Part shown: positions 26,702 to 35,121 of the stretch, one piece after another
How positions within the stretch are numbered: position 1 is the first letter of the stretch
How the letters are laid out: every line of letters starts with the position of its first letter
NCBI RefSeq assembly: GCF_014297275.1
Contig: NZ_JACOQK010000001.1
Span: 2,046,001-2,110,000, forward strand
Reading direction: 5' to 3'
Source: Clostridium facile
Lineage (GTDB): Bacteria; Bacillota; Clostridia; Oscillospirales; Ruminococcaceae
DNA: 64,000 bases
Made by a program: the position numbers and the translations under genes
The notes under the pieces: model-generated
What the model was told of the DNA's origin: nothing
What the model saw: only the letters and a program-made list of their open reading frames with translations
Database searches by the model: none

Positions 26702-29074
26702 TTATCTCAAAACAACATTGATTTTTTCTAGATTTTTCAGTACCTTTTTGATAGCGTTGTCCGCTTCCTCATCATTTAATGTATGGTCATGGGAACGCAT
26801 TACTAGAGAGAAGGAAACAGATTTTTTACCTTCCCCGATTTGTTCACCACGGAAAATATCAAACAGTTCCAATTGCTCCAAAATCTTGCCTACAGAGGAT
26901 TTGATTACTTTTTCGATCTCAATCACTGGCAATTCTTCTTCGCAAACAAGGCTTAAATCACGGGTGCTTGCTGGGAATTTTGGCAATGGATGATAGGTAG
27001 CCTCCTCGGATTGTGCTGCAAACAAAGCCTGCATATCAAAGTTTGCCACATATGCTTTCGTTCCAATTCCATAATTGTTTAATACCGCTGGATGGATTTC
27101 TCCCAATACACCCAATTCCACACCATCTTTCAGGATGGTAGCGCAGCGTCCACTATGGAATGGAATTGCATCTTCTGTAACTGCAATGTCCCAATCTTTG
27201 ATATTCAAACGATCCAACAACAATTCCACCATACCTTTTAAGGTGTAGAAATCACTGCTACCACCGTATAAGCCGATGACAATTTTATTCAACTCATCTG
27301 GCTGAACATCTTTTCCCTTTGGCAGATAAACAGTAGCAATTTCATACATCCAAGCCTGTGGGTTACGGTTGTTGTAGTTGCGAGACAAAACTTCCAACAT
27401 GGAGGGGATTGCTGTGGTACGCATTACGCTGGTATCTTCCCCTAATGGATTGGAAATGGTAACAGATTCACGCAATTGGCTATCTTTTGGAAGATTAATT
27501 TTATCGTAATATTTGGGGCTGATAAACGAATAGGTTGCAATTTCATTGCATCCCAAAGCGCGGAGAATCTCCCCTGTTTTCTTTTCAAACTGCTGTTCAG
27601 GAGTCAGGCTTGCTTCCGCAACTCCACGGATAACTGTAGTTGGAATATTGTTATAACCGTAAATCCGAGCAATTTCCTCCGCAATATCCGCTTTGTGTTC
27701 AATATCAATTCGGAAAGCTGGTACCTCAATTTGGTCTCCATCCACTTTAAAGGAAAGGCTTTCTAAAATTTTCACCATTTCTTCCCTGGTCAATTGAATT
27801 CCCAGGAACTGGTTGGTCCACTCTGGCTCAAAAGTAACTGTTTTTGGAGTTGGGTCAAAGTAAGTTTTGTCAATGGTTCCATCTACAACTTCTCCGCAGC
27901 CCAGAATATTTACCAATTCGCATGCACGCATGATAGCATCCTCACAATTGCGGGCATCCAAACCTTTTTCAAACCGGGCGGAAGATTCTGTACGGATTCC
28001 TAATGCTTTGGCTGTAGTTCGAACAGAAGCCCCATCAAACATAGCGGATTCAAATACAACAGTTGTGGTGTCGTCCATAATACCACTGTATTCCCCTCCC
28101 ATAACGCCTGCAACGCCAATTGGTTTTTTGCTATCGCAGATGACCAGCATTTCAGGAGTTAATCTGTGTTCTGCTCCTTCCAGTGTCGTGATGACCTCCC
28201 CTTCTCTTGCGGTGCGGATGTGGATGGAATGGTCTTCTACAAACCGTAGGTCAAACGCATGCATTGGTTGACCATATTCCAGCATCACATAGTTGGTAAT
28301 ATCCACCAAGTTATTGATAGGACGCACGCCACTTGCACGTAAACGTTCCCTCATCCAACGTGGAGATGGCCCAATTTTTACGTTTTTCACCATTTTGGCC
28401 ATATATCTGGTACAGAGGTCGGTATTTTCCACTGTTACATTCAATTCATCATTAATATCACCACCACAGGATTTTACTTCTGGTTTGTTCCAATGCAATG
28501 GTGTTTGAAATGTTGCTGCTGCTTCCCTTGCCAAACCTAAAACGGACAAACAGTCTGCACGGTTGGAGGTAATTTCAAATTCTACACAGGTGTCGTTTAA
28601 TCCAATTGCTTCCCGGATATCCTGGCCAATCTGGCAATCTTCCTGCAATACAAAAATACCATCCTCAATGGCATAAGGGAAATCGTTCTTGGTTAGTTTT
28701 AATTCCCCTAAAGAACACATCATCCCCTGGCTCAATACGCCACGGAGTTTTCCTTTTTTAATTTTTTTACCCCCTGGCAGGATTGCACCATCCAAGCAAA
28801 CTGGCACCAAATCTCCTACAGTTAAATTGGTGGCACCTGTTACAATCTGGATTGGTTCTGGCTGGCCAACTTCCATCTGACAAACCACCAGTTTATCCGC
28901 ATCTGGGTGTTTTTCAATGGATAATACTTTTCCTACTACAACTTTGGAGATTTCTTCCCCTTCTATTTCATAGCCTTCTACTTTGGAGCCGGACATAGTC
29001 ATCGCTTCGGAGAATTCCCTTGGGGTTACGTCTACATCCACATAGTCAGAAAGCCATTTCACGGACAAATTCAT
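26702..29074 (-). CDS. pheT: Phenylalanyl-tRNA synthetase beta subunit
   Basis: 790 residues. It pairs with PheS to charge tRNA-Phe. The domain order is the standard one: the N-terminal helix-turn region (MNLSVKWLSDYVDVDV), the EMAP/OB tRNA-binding domain (VVVGKVLSIEKHPDADKLVV), the B3/B4 editing domain (EITSNRADCLSVLGLAREAA; RPINNLVDITNYVMLEYGQP), the B5 domain, the synthetase-like core, and the C-terminal anticodon-binding fold ending EEADNAIKKVLKNLEKINVV. GGAGGAAGATCGTA precedes the ATG. It lies 49 bases after pheS in the T-box-controlled operon. The length is normal and no key element appears to be missing. Confidence 0.97.
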   Translation of the reverse strand: MNLSVKWLSDYVDVDVTPREFSEAMTMSGSKVEGYEIEGEEISKVVVGKVLSIEKHPDADKLVVCQMEVGQPEPIQIVTGATNLTVGDLVPVCLDGAILPGGKKIKKGKLRGVLSQGMMCSLGELKLTKNDFPYAIEDGIFVLQEDCQIGQDIREAIGLNDTCVEFEITSNRADCLSVLGLAREAAATFQTPLHWNKPEVKSCGGDINDELNVTVENTDLCTRYMAKMVKNVKIGPSPRWMRERLRASGVRPINNLVDITNYVMLEYGQPMHAFDLRFVEDHSIHIRTAREGEVITTLEGAEHRLTPEMLVICDSKKPIGVAGVMGGEYSGIMDDTTTVVFESAMFDGASVRTTAKALGIRTESSARFEKGLDARNCEDAIMRACELVNILGCGEVVDGTIDKTYFDPTPKTVTFEPEWTNQFLGIQLTREEMVKILESLSFKVDGDQIEVPAFRIDIEHKADIAEEIARIYGYNNIPTTVIRGVAEASLTPEQQFEKKTGEILRALGCNEIATYSFISPKYYDKINLPKDSQLRESVTISNPLGEDTSVMRTTAIPSMLEVLSRNYNNRNPQAWMYEIATVYLPKGKDVQPDELNKIVIGLYGGSSDFYTLKGMVELLLDRLNIKDWDIAVTEDAIPFHSGRCATILKDGVELGVLGEIHPAVLNNYGIGTKAYVANFDMQALFAAQSEEATYHPLPKFPASTRDLSLVCEEELPVIEIEKVIKSSVGKILEQLELFDIFRGEQIGEGKKSVSFSLVMRSHDHTLNDEEADNAIKKVLKNLEKINVVLR

Positions 29075-29123
29075 TACGATCTTCCTCCTATTTCGGAATT
29101 ATTTTGATTTAAATTGGTTTCCA

Positions 29124-30143
29124 TTAGAACTGAGTTAAAAAACGCATATCGTTTTCAAAGAACATACGCAGGTCGTCAATATTATAGCGGCGCATTACCA
29201 CACGTTCCAGACCCATACCAAACGCAAATCCGCTGTATTCTTCTGGGTCAATCCCACAGTTCTGCAATACTTTTGGGTGAACCATACCACAACCAAGGAT
29301 TTCAATCCAGCCTTCCCCTTTACACAAGCGACAGCCTTCCCCCTTACAAGAGAAACACTGAACATCCAGTTCAGCGGATGGTTCTGTAAATGGAAAATGG
29401 TGTGGACGGAACCGGACAACCGATTCTTCCCCATATAATTTTTTCACGAAAATCTCCAGAGTCCCTTTCAAATCAGCCATGGTAACGTTTTTATCCACAA
29501 CCAAGCCTTCAATTTGATGGAATAATGGGGAGTGGGTTGCATCCACCGCATCCGCACGGTATACACGACCTGGTGCAATCACACGAATTGGAGGCTTCTT
29601 GTTTTCCATCACACGAATTTGTACAGGGGATGTTTGGGTTCTCAACAGAATATTATCTGTAATGTAGAAAGTGTCCTGGGTATCCCGTGCTGGATGGTTT
29701 TTTGGCAGGTTCAACGCCTCAAAGTTATAGTAGTCGGTTTCTACCTCTGGACCTGCTGCAATATCAAACCCCATTCCTAAAAAGATATCTTTAATTTCAT
29801 CCAAAACAGCGGTTAACGGATGCTTTTTCCCCATTTGGAATTTTTGTCCTGGCAGGGTAACATCAATTTTTTCTGCTTTTAACTGGCGTTCCATCTCCGC
29901 TTGTTTGATTTCAGCCATACGGGTTGTGATATCCTGCTCAATATCCCCACGAATCTGGTTTGCCAATTGTCCAATAACGGGGCGTTCTTCTGGGGAGAGT
30001 TTTCCCATTTGTTTTAAAATAGAAGTCAGCTCACCTTTTTTGCCTAGGAATTTTACTCTTATGGCATCCAATTCCTTCAGGTCTGTACAGGCATGCAGTG
30101 CTTGTTCCGCTGTAGCTTTAATCTGTTCCAGCGCTTGTTTCAT
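29124..30143 (-). CDS. pheS: Phenylalanyl-tRNA synthetase alpha subunit
   Basis: 339 residues; the catalytic class II subunit of the heterotetrameric enzyme. It has the N-terminal coiled coil (about 1-90), motif 1 region (HPLTAVLDEIKDIFLGMGFD), motif 2 (VYRADAVDATHSPLFHQIEG) and motif 3 (GFAFGMGLERVVMRRYNID). Cys-rich CFSCKGEGCRLCKGEG lies between motifs 2 and 3, as in many bacterial PheS. GAGGAGG precedes the ATG. It is the first gene after the T-box leader. Confidence 0.97.
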   Translation of the reverse strand: MKQALEQIKATAEQALHACTDLKELDAIRVKFLGKKGELTSILKQMGKLSPEERPVIGQLANQIRGDIEQDITTRMAEIKQAEMERQLKAEKIDVTLPGQKFQMGKKHPLTAVLDEIKDIFLGMGFDIAAGPEVETDYYNFEALNLPKNHPARDTQDTFYITDNILLRTQTSPVQIRVMENKKPPIRVIAPGRVYRADAVDATHSPLFHQIEGLVVDKNVTMADLKGTLEIFVKKLYGEESVVRFRPHHFPFTEPSAELDVQCFSCKGEGCRLCKGEGWIEILGCGMVHPKVLQNCGIDPEEYSGFAFGMGLERVVMRRYNIDDLRMFFENDMRFLTQF

Positions 30144-30204
30144 CGTATTTGCCTCCTCGATTTATTTTGATTTACTTTCCTAAAATTGTGTTTCCACAAA
30201 CTCA

Positions 30205-30470
30205 TATAACAAAAAAGGCTCCGCCCCTATAAGGGACGAAGCCATTGGTTCCGTGTTACCACCCTGATTCCCAGCTCAAAATAGCCAGGCACTCAACACC
30301 TTTAACGGGGGCAAACCGTCACTGCCTACTCAAGTTCAACAGAGCCACTCACGGGGGAAATTCGGAAATCAGGCATGTGGTTTGCTTACAGACGGTGGCA
30401 AACCTCTCTGATGCCATGCGGTTCTGATTCTTACTAAAACCCGGTCTATGTGTTTGTGAAAACAAAAACT
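30205..30470 (-). promoter_or_regulatory. T-box leader (Phe) controlling pheST
   Basis: On the minus strand the T-box core AGGGTGGTAACACGG (complement of 30251-30265) is followed by a terminator stem (complement of 30211-30243, GGCTTCG...CGGAGCC) and six T. Stem I is visible (AGAATCAG with CTGATTTC), and the specifier region reads GAATTTCCC, giving UUC (Phe), which fits the genes it controls. Uncharged tRNA-Phe should stabilise the antiterminator and let transcription into pheS proceed. Confidence 0.93.
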
Positions 30471-30477
30471 CATTTTA

Positions 30478-30506
30478 ATAGTACATTGATAGGTACCATT
30501 AATGAA
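30478..30506 (-). promoter_or_regulatory. Promoter of the pheST T-box transcript
   Basis: On the minus strand TTCATT (complement of 30501-30506), 17 bases, TACTAT (complement of 30478-30483), placing the start near 30470 at the head of the T-box. Confidence 0.5.
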
Positions 30507-30673
30507 AACAATATTATTAAAATTAATTCTATTTTTTTATTATAACAAGATTCTCCTGTAAAGGCAAGAGATTTCTATTGTACTAATAAAAAAATTATGC
30601 TAAAATATTGTATAAACTGCCATAATGTCAGAAAAAATCCTTTTTATAAGAATATCTATATGGAGGAATGAAA

Positions 30674-31249
30674 ATGGACTATATCCACCAAACAGTAAAA
30701 CGGGAAGTAACCAAAAAAGAGAAACGTCAGCAAACCCTTTTGGTTTTTATTTGTATTTTTATTTTTGGATGCATTTTCTTTTTTGCCTCTAAAATGGGGA
30801 TATTCTCAATTATCGGATATATTGTAGCAATTGCCGTGGTTTACTATGCCTGCAAGGTAGTAGGTAAGACCAAACAGGTTTATGATTATACCCTAGACGA
30901 AGGCAGATTTACTGTTCTGTTAACAGCGCAGCGGAAACAAGACAGAATGTTTGTCCGTCCAGTACATGATTTTCTTTCTTATACAAATAAAGATGGAATT
31001 AATCTAGAAAAGTCCAACTACGAACAGGTTTTATATGCTACAAAACATCCCGATTATAAGAACAATAAATATATCTGTTTCCGTTCCCGTAGCACTGGGA
31101 AACCCAGCTTATTGGTCATTTCCCCGGATGAAACAATGGACCGAGCAATATTGGACTGCCTACACCAACAAGACCAAACAGAGCAAATTGAAAAAATAGT
31201 AGAACAACATACAAAGACAGAAGAATCTACGGAACAAACCGAAAGATAG
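30674..31249 (+). CDS. Two-TM membrane protein, DUF6106-like
   Basis: 191 residues from the ATG at 30674, preferred over the ATG at 30668 because GGAGG lies seven bases upstream of the former and only one base upstream of the latter. A basic N-terminus is followed by two transmembrane helices (about 20-40, containing LLVFICIFIFGCIFFFA, and about 45-62), a beta-rich cytosolic domain and a Glu/Thr/Gln-rich tail. It resembles the small DUF6106-type membrane proteins of Clostridia; the match is by eye. It lies 12 bases upstream of luxS, so the two are co-transcribed, but there is no evidence that they work together. Confidence 0.65.
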   Translation: MDYIHQTVKREVTKKEKRQQTLLVFICIFIFGCIFFFASKMGIFSIIGYIVAIAVVYYACKVVGKTKQVYDYTLDEGRFTVLLTAQRKQDRMFVRPVHDFLSYTNKDGINLEKSNYEQVLYATKHPDYKNNKYICFRSRSTGKPSLLVISPDETMDRAILDCLHQQDQTEQIEKIVEQHTKTEESTEQTER

Positions 31250-31261
31250 GAGGAACCTATT

Positions 31262-31720
31262 ATGAAAAAAATTGCCAGCTTTACTGTTGATCACACCAAA
31301 CTGGGGATTGGTATGTATATCTCTCGTATAGATGATGACATTGTCACCTATGATGTCCGGATGGTAAAACCCAATGGAGGGGTTTACCTTTCTAATCCAT
31401 CTATGCATACAATAGAACATCTTTTTGCCACTTATGCACGCAACACAGAACATGCTGACCATGTGGTTTATGTAGGGCCAATGGGGTGCCGTACTGGGTT
31501 CTATTTTATTACCCGTAATCTACCTCACGAAACCGCAATCGAAATTGTTCGTCAATCCATGGAGTTTATCAAAGATTTTGAAGGGGAAATCCCAGGGGCA
31601 ACAGAACCGGAATGTGGAAATTATCTGGAACATGATTTGCCTTCCGCCAAACGGGACGTTATCCAAATTTTAGAAAAATTAGAAAACTATTCCGTAGAAC
31701 AACTGCAATATAACTGTTAA
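31262..31720 (+). CDS. luxS: S-ribosylhomocysteine lyase (LuxS)
   Basis: 152 residues, the usual size. It cleaves S-ribosylhomocysteine to homocysteine and DPD, the precursor of autoinducer-2, in the activated methyl cycle. The metal ligands are in HTIEH (His49, His53) and PECGNYLEHD (Cys119); the catalytic cysteine is in GPMGCRTGFY (Cys77). A strong AGGAGG site precedes the ATG. It is the second gene of the unit with the two-TM protein. No pfs or sahH gene is adjacent. Confidence 0.97.
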   Translation: MKKIASFTVDHTKLGIGMYISRIDDDIVTYDVRMVKPNGGVYLSNPSMHTIEHLFATYARNTEHADHVVYVGPMGCRTGFYFITRNLPHETAIEIVRQSMEFIKDFEGEIPGATEPECGNYLEHDLPSAKRDVIQILEKLENYSVEQLQYNC

Positions 31721-31799
31721 TACGCACAAAATTATTTATTAAAACTAGTTAAGGCTACTAGAATACGCTGATATTTTGTAAACATTCTTTGTGTTGCAG

Positions 31800-31827
31800 T
31801 TGCATTTTTTCTAATTTATTGTATAAT
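31800..31827 (+). promoter_or_regulatory. Promoter of the M23 peptidase gene
   Basis: TTGCAT (31800-31805), 16 bases, TATAAT (31822-31827). The leader is about 85 bases. Confidence 0.65.
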
Positions 31828-31920
31828 AGGAGTAAGCTTGTTACTGAATTGTAATAAGTTGTTACGGTTTAGAAATCTTTCTTTTGAAAACCGACAAATT
31901 TATTATGAGGAGAACTTATT

Positions 31921-33666
31921 ATGGCACTTCACAACTGTAATGAGGCAGAAACGAAACTGCCGGCTGAAACAGATGAAGTTGAACAATTTAAAAAACAAAT
32001 TACATTATCATCTATTTTTTCTTATATCGGAACTTATACCAGTTCTGCTGTAGTTCATTTTGGTCGTTTTATCAAGCGTCCTGTGTTTGCATGCGGCAGG
32101 TGGTTCAAAAGCTTTTTTATGGGGTTTTGGCAAAGAGCAGGCCGTTTTGCGGAACGTGTGGCAAACGGTTTTGGTTCCCCATTCCGCAGTATCCACAACT
32201 TACATCAGGAATTGAAAGAAATTGAAGGTGTTGGCGCAAAAGGCCAGCGGACAAAACAAGTCCTAGCGCACCAAGTCCATTCCGGTCGAGTTACCTTTGG
32301 AAAATTTTTGAATGTGGTTGTCCCTGTTGTTGTTATTGTAGCATTTGGCTTTGTAGTGCATCACTTTACCAGCCAAGAATATGCAATTGCTGTTACCCAC
32401 GATGGAGAAGTCGTTGCTTATATTGAAAAAGAAAGCGATTTTGATGAGGCGACAGATCTGATTGCCCAACAAATGGTATATGTAAATGACGAATCTGAAT
32501 TTGACATCCAGCCAGAATTTTCTTTGACAAAAATTCATGAAAAAGAGGATTTAGTCAATTCGGCTGAATTAGCAAACAAACTGATTAGCTGTTCCTCTAC
32601 GGATATTTCCACTGCAACAGGATTGTATATTGATAACCAGTTTTATGGTGCAACCACAAATTCCGCTAACTTGGAAACTACCCTGGAAAATATTTTGGTT
32701 GAATATCAGCAACAAACCGGTACAACCGATGCTTCCTTTGTAAGCCCGATTGTTTTAAAAACCGGATTATACTTACAGGATGCGATTGTACCAGAAGAAG
32801 ATTTGTTAAATCTGGTTAATTCTGATGTTCAAAGCGAGCAAACCTACACTGTTGTCCCTGGTGATACTTTCACTACCATTGCACAAAAGACATCCGTCAG
32901 CATTGGAGAGATTAAGGCATTAAATCCAGAAATCCCAGAGGAAACCATCCAAATTGGACAACAAGTTAAAATCTCTAAGACCATTCCATTTTTAAGTGTA
33001 ACCGCTACTAAACAGGTCGAATATGATGAAGAGGTACCATATCAATCCATCACTCAAGATGATGGGAATATGTATCAGGGTCAAACCTCTATTGCGCAGG
33101 CAGGTCAAAATGGAATTAACCATGTTACCGCATTGGTTCAGGTAGTAAACGGAGAAGAAGTGAGCAAAACTGTTACCAATACAGCGCAAGTATCCGCACC
33201 AGTAAATGAGATTAAATTGCAGGGGACAAAAGAACCAGTAAAAACTTCTGATAATAATAAGGTACTACCTGCTTCTACTGGTAGTGGAAGCTTATCTGGT
33301 GTAAATTTTGTACGTCCACTGAGTTCTGGTGTTGGTAAAGTAAGCCGTGGTGTCGGAAATGGTCACCATGGTATCGACTGGGCAGCTCCATCCGGTACTC
33401 CGATTTACGCGGCAGCCTCCGGTACTGTAATTTTAGCGAAATGGTATTCTGGTTATGGTTTGTGTGTCATTATTGACCATGGCAACGGTGTGCAAACATT
33501 GTATGGGCATCAATCCAGATTAGGGGTTAGTGCAGGTCAAACCGTAAGTGCCGGCCAACAAATTGGCTACGTTGGTACAACTGGTCAATCCACTGGTAAC
33601 CATCTCCATTTTGAAATTCGTTCTAACGGAACAAAATTAGACCCATTTGATTATGTTCCTCGTTAA
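31921..33666 (+). CDS. Membrane-anchored LysM-G5-M23 peptidoglycan peptidase
   Basis: 581 residues. A cytosolic N-terminal region of about 120 residues precedes one transmembrane helix (about 124-145, VVVPVVVIVAFGFVVHHF). Outside are a coiled region, a LysM domain (about 310-356, TYTVVPGDTFTTIAQK), a G5 domain (about 357-435) and the LytM/M23 domain (about 465-580), with zinc motifs HHGID (His482, Asp486) and HLHFE (His561, His563). All catalytic residues are present, so it should cut stem peptides of peptidoglycan. GAGGAG lies eight bases before the ATG. The combination resembles cell-wall remodelling or sporulation-type endopeptidases; the exact bond is not readable. Confidence 0.92.
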   Translation: MALHNCNEAETKLPAETDEVEQFKKQITLSSIFSYIGTYTSSAVVHFGRFIKRPVFACGRWFKSFFMGFWQRAGRFAERVANGFGSPFRSIHNLHQELKEIEGVGAKGQRTKQVLAHQVHSGRVTFGKFLNVVVPVVVIVAFGFVVHHFTSQEYAIAVTHDGEVVAYIEKESDFDEATDLIAQQMVYVNDESEFDIQPEFSLTKIHEKEDLVNSAELANKLISCSSTDISTATGLYIDNQFYGATTNSANLETTLENILVEYQQQTGTTDASFVSPIVLKTGLYLQDAIVPEEDLLNLVNSDVQSEQTYTVVPGDTFTTIAQKTSVSIGEIKALNPEIPEETIQIGQQVKISKTIPFLSVTATKQVEYDEEVPYQSITQDDGNMYQGQTSIAQAGQNGINHVTALVQVVNGEEVSKTVTNTAQVSAPVNEIKLQGTKEPVKTSDNNKVLPASTGSGSLSGVNFVRPLSSGVGKVSRGVGNGHHGIDWAAPSGTPIYAAASGTVILAKWYSGYGLCVIIDHGNGVQTLYGHQSRLGVSAGQTVSAGQQIGYVGTTGQSTGNHLHFEIRSNGTKLDPFDYVPR

Positions 33667-33712
33667 TTAACCACAATAAACAATTCTAGATTCGATAACA
33701 GTATATTATTTT

Positions 33713-33749
33713 ACCCTTTTGATGTTTCTTTTACATCAAAAGGGTTTTT
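33713..33749 (+). terminator. Terminator of the M23 peptidase gene
   Basis: ACCCTTTTGATGT (33713-33725) pairs with ACATCAAAAGGGT (33733-33745), then TTTT. Confidence 0.9.
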
Positions 33750-33825
33750 CCTTTTTATAAAATTTTTCTTTTAAAATATTTGGAGCCGCCTTTTTGTATG
33801 TGTAAATTTCTATCATTTTTGATGA

Positions 33826-34920
33826 TCACTCATATTCTTGGCAATAGGTTTTCCTATATTTTAAAATAGAAACGCCATAGACATTTCGGAAGAGCTTATC
33901 CAAATAATGCCGGTCGCTATACCCGACAATCTGGGGAATGCTCTCCAATGGAATATTGGGATCCTTTAATAAATTACATGCCTTTTGCAAACGGATTTCC
34001 TGTAAAATTTGAGAAAACTTCTTGTTGGTATACTTTTGCAGCAAATTGGATAAAGAACGGGGGGAGTAATAAAAATGTTCCGCCGTTTGCTGCAAACTAA
34101 TATTGCGGTAATTCTGATCCAGATAGGTCAAAATCTCACTGATTGGAATTCCCTTTGATTCTTTACGGCTCTGCTCATCCGCCTGTTTTTGATACTGTTT
34201 CGCCAGCTCGTGGAACAGGCAGACCATTAAAGAACGCATCAAACTATTATTGGTAATAGGGGCATTGTAATACGTAATAATCAATTTATAAAGATAAAAT
34301 AACAGTTCTTCATTGGAACGGGTGGAAAATATCATACTGGTTTTACTGCTAACATTCCGCAAAGAGCCAAGAAAAAAGTTACTAAATATATTCTCGTCCG
34401 ACATCATTTTAATCATGGTGTCATCAATCGCGGATTCCCGTATGATGATATTGAATACAATATCATGCTCGGAGGGCAGGGTACAAAAATGGGCTGCTTG
34501 CAGATTATATAGACAAAGTTCCCCAGCTTTAAATTCTCGTTCTACCCCATCAATGCTGGAAAAACAATGCCCCCGGTAAACATAAAACATTTCAAAATAA
34601 TTATGGCTATGTAATGGTGCCCCTTTTTTCTTTTCCTGTTCTATGGATCTTAATGGTTTATATTTTTGAAAATCCATAAATACCCCAATCAAGGCATCTG
34701 ATTTAATAAAACCGGTATCATTAAATTTTAAAAGCCCTGCTTGTTGCTCCTTGAAATACTTGTTCCACAGTTCTTCCTGTTTGGAGGGAGGCAATTTCAA
34801 AAATTTTTGCTTTGCCCTATTCCCTTTTTCCTGGGACCATTTCATTTGTTCCCCTGTATCAAGTTGATATTGAACAATTTGCTCTACCTGCTGTTTGAGC
34901 AACTCCACCATAGAAAGCAT
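33826..34920 (-). CDS. AraC-family regulator, divergent from rhamnosidase 2
   Basis: 364 residues, the same plan as the other two AraC proteins here. The cupin sensor has HSHNYFEMFYVYRGHCFSS and KAGELCLYNLQAAHF; the C-terminal HTH pair has FYYSPRSLSNLLQKYTNKKF and IPQIVGYSDRHYLDKLFRNV, ending VSILKYRK. It is divergent from the GH78 gene, and the 14-bp direct repeat in the shared promoter region (34997-35032) is the obvious candidate target. The inducer is inferred, not shown. Confidence 0.88.
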   Translation of the reverse strand: MLSMVELLKQQVEQIVQYQLDTGEQMKWSQEKGNRAKQKFLKLPPSKQEELWNKYFKEQQAGLLKFNDTGFIKSDALIGVFMDFQKYKPLRSIEQEKKKGAPLHSHNYFEMFYVYRGHCFSSIDGVEREFKAGELCLYNLQAAHFCTLPSEHDIVFNIIIRESAIDDTMIKMMSDENIFSNFFLGSLRNVSSKTSMIFSTRSNEELLFYLYKLIITYYNAPITNNSLMRSLMVCLFHELAKQYQKQADEQSRKESKGIPISEILTYLDQNYRNISLQQTAEHFYYSPRSLSNLLQKYTNKKFSQILQEIRLQKACNLLKDPNIPLESIPQIVGYSDRHYLDKLFRNVYGVSILKYRKTYCQEYE

Positions 34921-34996
34921 CCCTATTTTCCTTCTTTCTGTTTACTTTAGTTTGATTATAACAAATCTCTCGGTTAGGCGCAATCCATAGTTTACT

Positions 34997-35032
34997 GTTT
35001 ATTGCCCAAAAACTTTCCGTTTATTGCCCAAA
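34997..35032 (+). promoter_or_regulatory. Tandem 14-bp direct repeat: probable AraC-type operator
   Basis: GTTTATTGCCCAAA occurs at 34997-35010 and again at 35019-35032, a 22-bp period (two helical turns), ending five bases before the -35 box of the GH78 promoter. This is the geometry of AraC-family activator half-sites. Confidence 0.7.
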
Positions 35033-35036
35033 TTGG

Positions 35037-35065
35037 TTGGACAAGCAAAGGATAAAATTGATAAA
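35037..35065 (+). promoter_or_regulatory. Promoter of rhamnosidase 2 (GH78)
   Basis: TTGGAC (35037-35042), 17 bases, GATAAA (35060-35065). It is weak at -10, which fits the need for an activator. Confidence 0.5.
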
Positions 35066-35121
35066 ATAGAACTAAAGTGAAAAAACTTTTTATTTATTTT
35101 TATTGTAAAGGAGAAAAGTGT

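Noticed and set aside
30245..30427. 60-codon frame opposite the pheST T-box
   Set aside because: It is antisense to a clear T-box leader and terminator.
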